Shown piece by piece: positions 22,937 to 35,200 of a stretch of 64,000 nt of DNA (position 1 is its first letter; every line of letters begins with the position of its first letter). A program made the translations under genes and the position numbers. Source of the stretch: Trifolium pratense (taxonomy: Eukaryota; Streptophyta; Magnoliopsida; Fabales; Fabaceae); the NCBI RefSeq assembly GCF_020283565.1, contig NC_060065.1, positions 33,282,409 to 33,346,408 of the forward strand. Reading direction: 5' to 3'. The notes beneath the pieces are model-generated. The model did no database searches. It was not told where the DNA came from and saw nothing but the letters and a program-made list of their open reading frames with translations.

Positions 22937-25900
22937 ATGGCGGCGACGGCGATGTTCTCTTCTTCTCTCTTTCTAACCACCCCTCTTAACAAATCACCAT
23001 CTCAATTCCTTCGTCCTCTTTCATTTCGTCCACCACTTTCCAGGTTTGTAACAATCTCGGAACAATTTTTAGTCAGACTTTACTTACCTCTCTCTGGCCG
23101 CGGCCGCGGGAACTTTTTCTTTTTATCGATTCTACTTAATGTGTTCATTTTTTTTTCTTTTCAGGATTCGTGCATCTGTATTACAAGATAAAGAAGAGAA
23201 AGTTATTCTACAAGACACTTTCCCTTCCAAAACCTCTCCTTTGGATTCAGTTAATGGGAATTCAAGTAATGATAATACTCCATCTCCTAGTGCTTGGGAA
23301 AAAAGGGTTATCAAGGTTGAACAATCAGTCAATATCTTTCTCACGGTAATTGTTTTGTTTGTTTTAATCTGATATTCAATTTTGTTTTTGTTCTGGTAGC
23401 CTAGTGACTAGAAATTCCAGTGAATAAGTGGATGTCCGAGGTTCGAACCTCGGTTCCTATATAATATATGCTGATGTCCCTACCAACTGAACTAGCTTAA
23501 AGAGACAATCTGATATTCAATTTACCACTATAAAACACCGACACCTGAAATTAAGAGAATAACATAATTGAATGTAATTATATGTGTCTGTATTGTATTG
23601 GTGTCTGGCACACCTGAGGAGTCTCTATGCTTCATAGAATTTTATCATTTTTCCATAATTGATTATACAAGAAGGATCTCAATTTGTTGTTTATTAGGAG
23701 TATTGCTCATTTTCAGCTTTAATTGTTAATTTCAGGACTCTGTCATAAAGATACTTGATGCTTTGTACCGTGATAGAAATTATGCAAGGTTTTTTGTGCT
23801 TGAAACTATTGCTAGGGTCCCTTATTTTGGTAAGTGCTACTATATTTTTAATACTTATGGCTTTGAATTATTAATGTGTTAAACTCTGTGTAGAATTGTT
23901 TGTGTTAACTCAGAATTTGTATGAGTTTATGAGTTATGACTATGGACATCAAAATGAAATTGTGTTAACTTGCTTAAAAAAATTGTTTTTGTGTAAACCC
24001 AAATAGATTTGTATGTGTTGAATTGTGAGTTTGAGAACAATTGAATGAGTCTGTAACATAATGATTATTTTTCTCCATACCTGCCTAAATTTACAATGGT
24101 GAAGGGTTGCTCAAATTGCAACAGAAAGCTTTGTAGTGCACAAAAACATTAACCTCAAAGTTGTAGACCTCGACTCCGTAGATTTATGTAATGTCCCATG
24201 TGCAAAGGAGATGAACGACGCGTTATTCGGTTTCATTCTCATAGCTCCCAACACAAACAAAGTCATCGTTAGGATATAGAATAGTATATATTGGTTAAAG
24301 TAGTTAAGAGTTGTTATAGAAGTTAGTTATAGGGCCATTAGTATAAAATATAAATAGGAGAATAAAATGTGGAGTTGATTATTATTGATCATTGTAAACA
24401 TTTGTGAATAGAGTAGTAACTCTATTGTGAAAGGGAATTGGGAACTCTTGGAGGAGAGATTTCTCTCCTATTCATTCCTATTTCTTTACAAAAGCAATCT
24501 CTCTTTGGAATCCAATTGTTGGGTTCCTAACAGTCATGAACCAAAACATGAACAAATCCATTGTTGCAAGTTTGCAATGAATCCAACAAGTCAACAAGGT
24601 GAACGAATTCAACCCTAATGAGCTGAAATCTATCTCCACCGCGCTAAATCCATTTCCAATGCGGGGAACTTAGTTCCACAATTTTAACTCTAGTAAGTTC
24701 GAGCCTTGTCAATTTGTATGTCAATTTTGATTTTTGAACTTTGTATGCTCCTTTTACGTGTTGATTAATTTGTGAACATATATTGTGATTTGTGAATTTT
24801 CGCATCAATTTTGAATCATGATGCTATGTTTATATTTTGTGACTGTGGTTTTCTTTATTACTAAGTTAATGTTGAACATTTACTATGCGCACATAGTGAG
24901 TTTTATTTATATTCTATGATACTTTACATTATTTATGTATTAAAAACTCTGATGAATTGTCCAGTCGAGTTTACGGAGATTTCAAGAGTTTATATACACT
25001 ACTGAGTTGACAATCTTTTTTCTTTTTAATCCAAAAAGAACAGACCTGTTGTATACCAGCTGATAGTTTTCTTCTAAATTTCATCATAATATAGGGAACT
25101 TGAAATTCCTTAGCTGTACATGAAAATTACTACACTAATTTAGAATTATAGTCATTTATTTATTTAATGTACTTGTAAATGTAGGCAGTCACTGTGCAAT
25201 GTGATTGCAACTTTTCAGCATTAAGTATTAACTTTTGTTATATTTATGTGGCAGCTTTTATGTCAATTCTCCACATGTATGAGAGTTTTGGCTGGTGGAG
25301 ACGGGCGGACTATCTGAAAGTGCATTTTGCCGAGAGCTGGAACGAAATGCATCATTTGCTTATCATGGAAGTAAGATCAACGTTTTTCCTTTAATGCCAC
25401 TGATATCTTGTTGGTTAGTCCTCAAAAGATGTCATCCCAGAAAATCTTAGTAGTTGTCTGTCCATGAGATTTGTTTTTGTAGGGTCGGTAATTAAAAATA
25501 ATGTGAATGAACGCGGGTTGAATTATAAATTTATAAGACTTCACTGAATGTAGACGAAAATTGAGGGATATCTTTCCCTAACTACGTTCAGATTTTAGTT
25601 TAGGGAAATAATCAGTGGTATTTCTCAAGTTCTGTAGTATGAAATCACATACTTTATTGTATGCAATAAGCGGGTCTATGGTTGCAGGAACTTGGAGGGA
25701 ATGCTTGGTGGTTTGACCGGTTCCTTGCTCAACATATTGCAATATTTTATTATTTCATGACAGCTTTAATGTATGCAATAAGCCCAAGAATGGCATGTAA
25801 GTATTATGTACTTGATCTTTGTTTTGTTATTTATGATCCCTGCTACATCTTTCATTTTGTTGGTTGGATTACCACGGAAATTTAGTGATACGAAGTTTCA

Positions 25901-27110
25901 TGCATATGATTAGTTTTGAAGAGACCAAATATATTCTCTGTTGCATGTACATGATTGATAAAAAGAAAATGAAGAAAACAATTTAGCTAAAGCATTATGA
26001 ACTTAAAACGACTAAAATAAAGCTTATCAACCCAGTCAATCTATAGAAGGAACAAACTGATCTAGAATGCTTTTGCTAAATCATCAAAATTATAATGTCC
26101 GACTGTATTACACATTCTAGCCCATACCTGTCTGCCTGGTGCTTCAATTTCTCATATGTCTTTTATGATTCATTGCTAGTGCAGATCACTTTTCTGAATG
26201 TGTAGAGAGTCATGCATTTGAAACTTACGACAAATTTATCAAGGAAGAAGGAGGTATTTTCGATGTTTGTCCTTTCTTCTATGTATTTTTAAGTGCACAT
26301 GTTAACGGTTTATAGTTTTGGTTTTATGTTTTCATAATTAAGTGTGGGCCAAAAATCCATTGAATCATTACTTATCTTGCTCCTGAGTCATGATTTATTT
26401 GGTATAAAATTAGTTTCGAGTGAGCTGTTAGGCTTAAGTATGGCTGAATAATTGAAAAGTCAAGATTATTCAAGCTGTGTAGAGACTCGTTGTTTTGTTT
26501 TAGACTATCTTGTGTTTTTGTTTTAGGTGATTCAATAACTAACATGGCTTTATAATTTTTTTGTAGAGGAATTGAAAAAAATGCCTGCTCCTGAGGTTGC
26601 TGTGAATTACTATATGGGAGGTGACATGTATTTATTTGGTAAGTTTTTAATTATTTTTGACCTAGATATGTCCACTTGAGGCACAAAATCTGTAATTTCA
26701 CACTTCCAATATCATTTTCTTCAGATGAATTTCAAACCTCCAGAGTTCCAAATACTAGAAGGCCAACTATAGGTACGTCTTGTCACCTGGTCCAACATTC
26801 ATTACTGGATTTGTCGTGTCTGCTCCATTGCTTTTAATTTTTTAAAGCAGTAAAATTTCTCACATTGATTATTTTTATATCCTCTATAGAGAATCTGTAC
26901 GATGTATTTGTAAACATCAGAGATGATGAAGCTGAACATTGCAAGACAATGAAGGCTTGTCAAACTCACGGGAACCTCCGGTCGCCTCATTCATATGCAG
27001 AAGCAGAGGATGACGATGAATCAGTCTGTACAATTGAAACAGATTGTGAAGGAATTGTTGACTGTATAAAGAAATCTGTTACTTCTAATCCAGCTAAGGT
27101 AACGAAGTAA
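22937..27110 (+). CDS. PTOX: plastid terminal oxidase (plastoquinol oxidase)
   Basis: Thylakoid di-iron oxidase that passes electrons from plastoquinol to oxygen; needed for carotenoid desaturation and chlororespiration (IMMUTANS in Arabidopsis). Nine exons: 22937-23043, 23165-23345, 23736-23829, 25255-25370, 25688-25796, 26185-26253, 26567-26638, 26725-26772, 26890-27110, giving 338 aa. The Ser/Pro/Arg-rich N-terminus (MAATAMFSSSLFLTTPLNKS) is a chloroplast transit peptide. All six iron ligands are present: Glu119, Glu158, His161, Glu210, Glu279, His282, with the same spacing as in Arabidopsis PTOX. Exon 8 is exactly 48 bp and encodes the 16-residue segment typical of PTOX and absent from mitochondrial AOX. 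Introns 2 and 3 carry a SINE and a solo LTR. It looks intact. Confidence 0.96.
23383..23506 (-). mobile_element. tRNA-derived SINE in PTOX intron 2
   Basis: On the minus strand it reads agctagttcagttggtaggg (box A-like), then a box B GAGGTTCGAACCTCGG, and ends in an A-rich tail (aacaaaaaca). It is flanked by a perfect 17-bp repeat, aatctgatattcaattt at 23366-23382 and 23507-23523, as expected for target-primed insertion. The same family recurs at 45.6, 51.8 and 57.5 kb. Confidence 0.88.
24267..24532 (+). mobile_element. solo copia-type LTR in PTOX intron 3
   Basis: Runs from CGTTAGGATATAG (first base T changed to C) to GGTTCCTAACA, so the ends are inverted GTTAGGA/TCCTAAC. It is flanked by gtcat at 24262-24266 and 24533-24537. 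A TATA-like tataaatag lies near 24349. At 266 bp it accounts for part of the longest PTOX intron. The flanking DNA (24060-24700) is also repeat-like. Confidence 0.85.
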
Positions 27111-28839
27111 GATATCCAGTACGATGCATAATACATTCATTCATAAATAGAAGAAAACAAAAAGGATACGAGGCAGATTCCTCTATAGTAAGGTATAGAA
27201 ATAATGATTAGAGTTAGTAAATAGTTGAAATTTGGATGAGATTCCTCCAAAGTGAGGGTGTAACAGCATTTTTTTCCCAAATTTTATTGGATTATGTATA
27301 TGCTTTAAATTAAAGCAACAGTGACTATATTTGTATTTACTTACTTCAAAAAGTAAATATATTTTTAAAGAGCATTTTTTCTTGAAACTTCTAGCACAGA
27401 TCAGTTATTTTTTTCTTTTACCTAAAGTACGCGAATAGGGGAATGTTATATATTTTTTCATGATTCAATGTAAAAAAAGTGTTTCTGTCGAATGGTTAAC
27501 CTAAACTCAAGCTCTAATAAGTGTATATCATTTTTGAATGCCCTCAACACCCGTCGCTATCGTGGCTGCACAAGTGCTGTGACCAGATCTGTTTGATTAA
27601 AGATCCAAACCAGTGTTTTAACTGTTGTAGAGAATTCAAACTACTATCAAAAGATTTTTTTTTTTGCTGAGTTTGCTAATTTAAACCTGTTAGAGTTTAG
27701 TTGTTGACATCATCTTCTCTACAGAAACAATTCTAATATTGAAGATCAATTTGATATCTCTAATATGAGACCAATTGAATCGGCTAGGGCTGAACCAGTC
27801 AGATCGGCTGATGGCTGACCTGTTGGTTTTTATAATGTTGATAGTTCTCTGTTTAAGAATGAAATGAATGCTACTGTATTGTAAGTGTAGCTACTCTGTT
27901 TTTGAATGGACAAGTTATAGTATTATATTTAGGGCCGTTTCTATGGTGCACAAGTGAGACAAGTCTTGCATCATACACAAGTTAGTTTCTACCATTAGAT
28001 CAATAAATGTTGCCATTAGATCAAATGAGATACATGTGTTTGTATAAGACTATTTTACTTATGCACATTAGACAAAATCTATATTTAGAACAACAACCTT
28101 TTAAGATTCATTTCATTGAGTAGATTTTTTTCATACATTAATACATGAATATATCTACGGTAATAAATAATGGTTCACTCACAAAAAAATTATTACCCAT
28201 TTTTTTAACATTGGTGAAGAATCCATAACAATAGGTTGGTTTGTAAGGCAGGACACAAATTCTTCTATAATTATACATAAATTTTACACAAATTTTGTCG
28301 TAAACTTTCTGAGGTTGGTACTTGGTTGTGGTTTTCTTTGTAAGTATGTGTTTTTTAACTTTTTATAATCTATATTTCTTTATTAAAAAACATGAAATGA
28401 TGAAAATAAAATAAAATTTGAAGTTAAAAATAACAATATTTTTTAAATACTAAATAAAAATGTCAAATTAACAATATATATTCTCTTTGCCTAAAAAAAC
28501 TGATAGGGATTAGTAATAATCAATAGAAAATGAAAACACCATTTTCTAAAAAAATATAGAAATGATCCTATCAATTGCAATTTTCTCCATATTATCACTG
28601 GAAAAAGCATGAAAACAGGAGATCTCCAAATCCAATGGTAGTATGGTACCATCCCTTTGTCCCATGTAAGTTTCTCTTTTGCATGTATTCATCTCTTTCT
28701 TGGGAAACACGCCATCACCAGCATTGATTTTGATTTACATATCCATTTCCATCTTTTATTTATAAATCAATCAAATGTATCTCTAACTATATGTGCACGC
28801 TTGTTTGAGCGATCGAAAGAGATAACTAACTTGAACAAA
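27111..28839. other. intergenic region between PTOX and the PB1 gene
   Basis: PTOX 3' flank, then AT-rich DNA. A stretch near 27935-28080 with inverted phrases (tggtgcacaagtgagac; cttatgcacattagac) may be a decayed MITE. No gene is seen. An ATG at 28657 is in frame with the PB1 gene, but the peptide it adds has no family resemblance. Confidence 0.4.
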
Positions 28840-30219
28840 ATGAGGAAATCCGGAGGTAGAAGAAGAAAAGGTAAGGCTGGATCGCAACCGAATTCCCCAT
28901 CGTCATCCAATACCACATTTGAACCTCTCCCTAGCCCAAAAACGCCCGAAAAAAGTTCACCTCTCGAGCCAAAGACGAAGCTGAAGCCCGATCCATCAAA
29001 TGAATCCTATAACAAAAACAAGAACGAACATGTTACGATCGTGTCAAGGCAATTGAAGCTTGTTTACGATAATGACATAAGGCTAGCCCACACGCCGATG
29101 AATTGCAGCTTCAAAGTATTGAGAGATACAATAAAGAAAATATTTCCATTGTTAAATTCATTTTTGATAAAGTACAAAGATAATGATGGTGATTTGGTGA
29201 CTATAACCTCCACAGAAGAACTTAGATTCGCGGAATCTACTGTCGATAGAAACGATTCAATTGGAGTTTTGAAACTAAATATCATTGAAGTTAGCCCTGA
29301 AGACGAACCACCTTTATTGAAAGAAGAAGAAAAAGACAACGAAAAACCAAAACGTGTAGATCGTGTTTTGGATGAAAAAGATGGCACTACTTCTGAAAGC
29401 AATAAAGTGGAAGAGATGGATGATTGGTTATATGAATTTGCGAGGTTATTTAATTCGCATGTCGGTACCAATGAATCTAGTGATTTGCGCGAGTTAGGGA
29501 CAGAGTTTTGTTCAGAAGCACTTGAAGATATAGTGACTTGTGATGAAGCTCTAGATTTGTTTGAAAAAGCTGAATTTAAGTTTCAAGAGGTTGCAGCTTT
29601 GGCATTTTTCAATTGGGGAAATGTTCACATGTGTGCTGCTAGGAAGTTTGTTAGGTTAGATGAGAATGAGAATGAGGTTATGGTATTGAAAGAATCAGAA
29701 TTTGATTTTGTTAAGGAAAAGTACTATTTAGCGCGAGAAAAGTACGAACAAGCAGTTGTGATTAAACCTGATTTTTATGAGGGATTATTGGCTATTGGAC
29801 AACAACAATTTGAATTGGCTAAGCTTCATTGGTCTTATGCAACGGCTAATAAGATCGATTTAGGTAAAGAGACACTTCGGCTTTTTGATGGTGCTGAGGA
29901 GAAGATGAGGGCTGCGAGCGATATGTGGGAGAGGTTGGAAGAAGAGAAACTTGACGAGCAAGGAAGTAGTGGGATGAGATCACAGATTCATCTTTTTTGG
30001 GGGAATATGTTGTTTGAAAGATCTCAAGTCGAGTTTAAACTCGGAATGAGTGATTGGAAGAGAAAATTGGATGCTTCTGTTGAGAGGTTTAAGAGTGCCG
30101 GAGCTTCTCAGGCTGATGTTTCGACGGTTTTGAACAAGCATTGCTCGAATGGAAATGCTGGGGATGGAGAAGTAAAGGGATCATCAAGAACACCAAATGT
30201 AATCAAAATGATGAAATAG
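28840..30219 (+). CDS. PB1-domain protein of the Phox/CLMP1 family, lacking the N-terminal TPR
   Basis: One exon, 459 aa from the ATG at 28840 (MRKSGGRRRKGKAGSQ). After a basic Ser/Pro-rich leader comes a PB1 domain at about residues 70-150, with a basic start (RQLKLVYDNDIRLA) and an OPCA-like acidic motif (YKDNDGDLVTITSTEEL, 112-128). The C-terminal half matches the conserved helical region of plant Phox1-4/CLMP1 proteins (ALAFFNWGNVHMCAARKF; KPDFYEGLLAIGQQQFELAK; MRSQIHLFWGNMLFERSQVE). Family members are usually about 750 aa with three TPRs before PB1 that act as an HSP70/HSP90 clamp. No TPR is encoded here or upstream, and the linker between conserved C-terminal blocks is short. It could be a shortened paralogue or a retrocopy. 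The open frame argues for function. Confidence 0.88.
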   Translation: MRKSGGRRRKGKAGSQPNSPSSSNTTFEPLPSPKTPEKSSPLEPKTKLKPDPSNESYNKNKNEHVTIVSRQLKLVYDNDIRLAHTPMNCSFKVLRDTIKKIFPLLNSFLIKYKDNDGDLVTITSTEELRFAESTVDRNDSIGVLKLNIIEVSPEDEPPLLKEEEKDNEKPKRVDRVLDEKDGTTSESNKVEEMDDWLYEFARLFNSHVGTNESSDLRELGTEFCSEALEDIVTCDEALDLFEKAEFKFQEVAALAFFNWGNVHMCAARKFVRLDENENEVMVLKESEFDFVKEKYYLAREKYEQAVVIKPDFYEGLLAIGQQQFELAKLHWSYATANKIDLGKETLRLFDGAEEKMRAASDMWERLEEEKLDEQGSSGMRSQIHLFWGNMLFERSQVEFKLGMSDWKRKLDASVERFKSAGASQADVSTVLNKHCSNGNAGDGEVKGSSRTPNVIKMMK

Positions 30220-31407
30220 AGAACAATGAAGTCCATGGACAAAGAATTTCCTTCTAAATTTCAGCTCAAAATGAAGTTATGATCTGGATTCTTTTCAAAT
30301 AGTAATTGAAAATTTTGGATAGTTCTGTGTTTGTTTTCGCTTGAAATTTACACGAATTGTCGGTAATATAAGAAGAATATTTCTGAACATTATTTTTACA
30401 GTTGAATTCAACTTTGGAAAATATATATATTATAATTATAATAATTACAGTTGAATTTACAATAATCAATTTTACATTAGCATCTGTTTGGTTTGGCATT
30501 TTGAGGCTCAACCGCACGTCCACTCCAGCTTTGGTTTTGCCGTGGTTTCTTAGGAACAACAAAGCCGAGCTTCTGTGTAGACGCGGGAAACTTCCGTGAT
30601 TTTGGGCGAATGCACGTCTAATTGATGCAGAACCAAACATGTACTTAGTCTATGGTTCGTGTTCTCTTGTTTGATTATTTATTCTATCAAATATTGTTTG
30701 TGTCAGATGTCAGCTCGGTGGTAAGAGTTTAACTTTTTGTAACGTTAAGGAACCGAGGCCGAGTTTTGATGGGTTATGTTGAATTTATTTGTCTATGAGA
30801 GACATGGTTTTGTTGTTTTAGAAAGTGTGTTGTAGTATGCTGATAATGCTTTGTCAGGAATAATGCAACTGCAAAACATGCTATGCTACAGTTCGTAGTG
30901 GCTACTGAATCATTTTCTTATCTAAAAAGCTAAGTAAAAGCAAAAGTACAAAAGCAAAATGAGAAAGGATGATAACAAAAATGAATAAGGCCCCTGCACC
31001 CTAGATTGTTTCTCTGGTTGAGTGGAAAAGCATAGAGTATGATGAACTCTGATTAGTTTGTCTCAAAGTGCACAATTAGACATGAATGATTGTTGATTTT
31101 ATTATCACTTTTACATTGATTGAAGCAGATAAGAAAAATCATCTTTTCCATGTTTTTGCTTATAGATATATTTCCTTAAGAGGAGAAACATTGTGGTTTT
31201 TTCTCAATTAATCTTTGCTTGTCAAATAAGTACTCTTATGCTTGAGATATAGACTTTCCTGTTTATGGTATCATGGATGGACACCGACTCTTACTATGAC
31301 TTTCATTTTGGTTAGAAACCGACCTTAGCTAGTCACTATGGCTTTCAGAAATTTTAGTATTGTTATTTTAGAGAGGGCAATCAGCGTGCAGACAAAGTTG
31401 CTTGTAA
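30220..31407. other. intergenic DNA 3' of the PB1 gene
   Basis: AT-rich sequence with an isolated GC-richer patch (30530-30620) lacking a sustained frame. No gene is recognised. Confidence 0.4.
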
Positions 31408-31440
31408 CTGGTAATAGACCCGTGCTGTTGCACGGGTCGT
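31408..31440 (-). mobile_element. Helitron 3' terminus (element extends to the right)
   Basis: On the minus strand the end reads GACCCGTGC..GCACGGGTC, a 9-bp-stem hairpin, then TATTACCAG followed by host T. This is the Helitron layout of hairpin plus CTRR-T, with CTAG altered to CCAG. It matches the terminus at 44882. The 5' TC end was not located, so the length is unknown. Confidence 0.6.
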
Positions 31441-33290
31441 ATTGGCCTTTTAATAGAATGAGCTGATTTAGATGGATTCTACTTCGCTGTACCTTTTAGA
31501 TTCTTTAAATTGTAATAGATTAGGATGTATTGATTTCAGATTTTGTTGATGTTGATCTTTGTAAAGTATTCTCTTGTTATTTTTTTTGTTGTTTCCTCGG
31601 TAATTCTTTTTATTTGTCAGGTTTTATCCCATTAGATTTTTTTGACAAAGTTTTTCACGAGACAAATGTTAAGTCTCGTTGATTATTCTGGCTCGAGTTT
31701 TAGTATAATCTCAACAAGTGTTTTTGTATCTTTTTATGTTACTAGAATGTTGCAAATCATAGGTAACAGAGAAAGTGCCGATATAATATGGATGTTTTGG
31801 TTTGTCATCTAATGTTTCTACGCTTTGTCATAAAAGTTTATTTGGTGCTGTTCTGCTATGTATTGTGTTATTTTATCCGATACTTATCTTTCAATAGATC
31901 AAACACACCAGTAATATTGCTACCTTAGTAAGTATAAAAAAAGAAGAGTTTATCAACTATCAAATAATATAACTTTTTGGTTATCGATATATGCTACATT
32001 TTAACAAAGACAAAATTTATCTTAATGAGAAAATCCTTATATATAGTAAATAAAGCTCAATCCAGAGAAGTACAATATCTTATCTTATCAGTAACCTGAT
32101 TGTATTTTTAACTTTTCTGCTCACTTTCATCCAAGTTTTATGCACTATACATCTTTTGCTTGCCAGTGAGTGCTCTCAGATGTTGTCTTATCTCCTGCAG
32201 CTAAATAAACATCAATTTAATTATAAAAAACCGCAATTTCTGTATTGCATGTGTTAATGAGTTATGAGCCTAAGTGTGCATATTAATTAATGGTCCCTTA
32301 AACATTTGTGTTCAGGGGTTTGATTATTAACTCATGCTTATAACAAAATTTGGTTGAGGATAAAATCCATCTTATATGTCTCATAGATTTTTTGGCGCAT
32401 ATTAATTATCGTTAAAACGGTGAAATTTCATACCAATTTGTAACAAAAAAAATATTTTTTCAATTTAATAGAAATAACAAGGAATTTTGTGTTGATGTTA
32501 TACATTAGCCGTTCATTATTCGACACATATTATATTAATATTGGTGAAGTGTGCTTGTGGTCACAATTAAGCATTTAAGCATATTATAACTAAGAGACAT
32601 TGAAATTCTCCGTACAATTTTATAAATATGAGTGAATTTTAAAACTCTTATCATGAGAGGTTATCATGCAGAAATTTGGCACAAGTCCAAATAAATTTTG
32701 TTTAGGCACACACACAACAAAATTTAAAAATTAAAGAAAAAATTATTAAAGTGATATTGATTGATGTGACTATTTTATTTTTTTTTTAATTTTTTTAATT
32801 TATGTGAGTGTGCCTAAAATTGTGCCTATATGCTTTGTGTCTATCTAAGAATGCCTCGGTTATCATGATAGGAGATCCTCTCATATTAATTTTTCCTGCA
32901 GCGTAATCATAACCGTTTATTTTGTTTTTGGCGCAACAATATGGATCTTACAATAATTAATTCAATGGTGGATAATAACACTGGACTCCCTCCGGTGCTA
33001 TTTCCACGGGAGACAATCCCAATCTCTCTTATAATAGCTACTTACTGTACTTTAGGTGCAAACTATAAACTGATGTATAAATATTTCGAGAAAATTTGAG
33101 TTCAATTTTTAAATGAACTTTTTTTTTTTTGTCAAATTTACTTATTTAATTTCTTGACTTAAATCTAAATTATCAAACCCTTTTCATCTTCTCTTAAAAC
33201 TAGAGTTGAAAAAAAAAACGCAAACTATATATTAATAACCGACCGACTTTTTTTAAACTCTAATTTTTAGGCGTAAATCAAATATCCTTT
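31441..33290. other. AT-rich region, partly body of the Helitron
   Basis: No coding sequence is seen. Phrases repeat without a clear structure, including acacacaacaaaatttaaaa near 32710. Confidence 0.35.
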
Positions 33291-33360
33291 CACTACAAGA
33301 AAAATACGATTTATTGAGGGCCAAAAACCCTCTCAAAGTGTCCAAAACCACCAAAAAACA
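33291..33360 (+). mobile_element. CACTA-type terminus (single end)
   Basis: Starts CACTACAAGAAAAATACG, the canonical CACTA/En-Spm terminal sequence. A GC-richer subterminal inverted motif follows (gagggcc...ccctc). No partner end TTTTTCTTGTAGTG was found nearby, so the element is truncated or its other end has decayed. Confidence 0.5.
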
Positions 33361-33576
33361 TCAATTTATTGACAAGTTCCCCATAAGAGTTTTAATACTC
33401 TGCATATCCAAGTCAAAGATCGAACCAAAAACTTTAATTAAACTAGAAGAGACCCGCATCATATATTCTAAGTGTTTTTGGGTACTTTTTCTAAATTCTT
33501 TAATTTCCCTATCTAATTGGTATTTGTTTACGTTGGTTTCCACTTTCCATATCCAAGGAACCTGCTTTGCTACCAA
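33361..33576 (-). other. unrecognised open frame beside the CACTA end
   Basis: A 71-residue frame (MVAKQVPWIWKVETNVNKYQ...) with protein-like composition but no motif I recognise. Its position beside a CACTA terminus suggests an element-borne or captured gene fragment. It may be chance. Confidence 0.2.
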
Positions 33577-33963
33577 CTTTAGATATGATTAAAATTAGTT
33601 TGGTAATTATGTCTTATATAGTTTATAATAGTATGTCATTATTGGGTGTCTTTCGGTTCCTCAAATTGGAAACTTAGAATTTACAAACAAAGCACCAATT
33701 AAATGGATTATCTTCTTTAGAAAGTAAACTGATATGAGAGATTGAAGAGACATTGATTAAACCCAACATGCAATTGAGTTTCTATTTTTTGAGAAAAAGA
33801 TAAGATGCTAGCACTTGTTGATAAAAAAAATGTAATGGAGAAAGAATAGTTGAGATCTAGTGAATTAATTAATTATGAAACCAATGAATAATATCAATGC
33901 AAATTAATTAATTAAAATAACAATGGAATAATATCCAATGGATTAACAACAGGTATGCCATAG

Positions 33964-33995
<32 letters not shown>

Positions 33996-34889
33996 TTTCA
34001 TCGCCTGATTTTAAAATAACAATTGAGATATCTATAAAAAAGTAATGGTTGAGATGATTTGAACTATTTTATTACTGTGGAATCGCGGTTGTAAGTCGAG
34101 TCCACATAGAAGCTACTAATTGTGGCTTCACAATTTTCACGTTGAAAGCACATAGGATACGCGAGAATAAACCTGTTCCAAATACATACTTAGATTTGCG
34201 GCTGAGATCGAAAACTGCATGTAAATATCTAATTTTTTAACAATGACAAATGTTTTGCCTTTAGATTATCTATGTAAAGCTAAAACCAAAGCTATAAGAA
34301 CATGGTACTCATCGATCAAAGTTGGAACAGAACACGACAATAAGATCATTGTCACCGTCCAAAACATTTTATGAGGATATTGATGTTTGATTAAACAACC
34401 TGGCCAAAATAAATCCAAGTAGAAAATTAGCAAATTTTCCCAATAAAAATAGAATGAAAGACTTGAATAACAATTCCATTTCATGCAAACAAATAACAAA
34501 AACAAAAAAAGAAAAGAAAAGAAAAGAAAAGAAAATTTTGTTTAATTCCAGCTAACGTTTCCATTTAGTGTGTGCTTGAGTGAACGTAACTTTGAAATCA
34601 GTGTAAAATTTTCAATCTATTTTAAATGTAAGGGATTAGTTTTACGATTGTAAATAAGTAAAATGTTAGATATACAAAAGAGATAACGTATATAAAAATG
34701 TAGTATTTTTTTCTTGTAATTATAATTAAAACATTGACGTAATATTATTAGTGAAGCTTTCTCCGACTCCCCTAACATAACAAAACAAACACTTAGTTCA
34801 ATTTTCTTGTCTTTAGAAGTGTGAACACTTCATGAAAAGAGAAATAGTTAAATTGATGCTCTGAAGTTGTCAAACTCACCGGGCCATTT
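33577..34889. other. AT-rich intergenic DNA with simple repeats
   Basis: Includes a poly(T) run at about 33965-33986 and an (AAAAG)n microsatellite at about 34507-34535. No gene is seen. Confidence 0.5.
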
Positions 34890-34957
34890 CACAATTTTGT
34901 TTTCCATAAAATCTCTATCGAAAATAATCATATTTTAGATATGTCGGTTACTAAATA

Positions 34958-35014
<57 letters not shown>

Positions 35015-35200
35015 CAACAAGAATTTGTACTTTGGTTCGACACGTTGTCAAATCATTTCCCAATTTTGTTGTTCATAGGTTTTCTATTGAAAAATAATCA
35101 TTTTTCAGATATGTCATATACACTAAATGTAAATAAATCTTTCAATAGGAATTTGAATTTTGATTCGACATGTTGTGTGATCAACTTTACAATTACAACT
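34890..35200. repeat. diverged tandem duplication with a (TA)n array inside unit 1
   Basis: Two adjacent units share caattttgtt..cata, then aaaataatcat, then agatatgtc, then tttcaa.aa.gaatttg and ttcgacacgttgt/ttcgacatgttgt. Unit 1 carries a pure (AT)n array at about 34960-35012 where unit 2 has gtaaataaatc. Confidence 0.65.

Noticed and set aside
28657..28839. N-terminal extension of the PB1 protein from the ATG at 28657
   Set aside because: The 61 extra residues are hydrophobic and unlike Phox/CLMP1 N-termini. The ATG at 28840 opens a basic Ser/Pro-rich leader and fits better.
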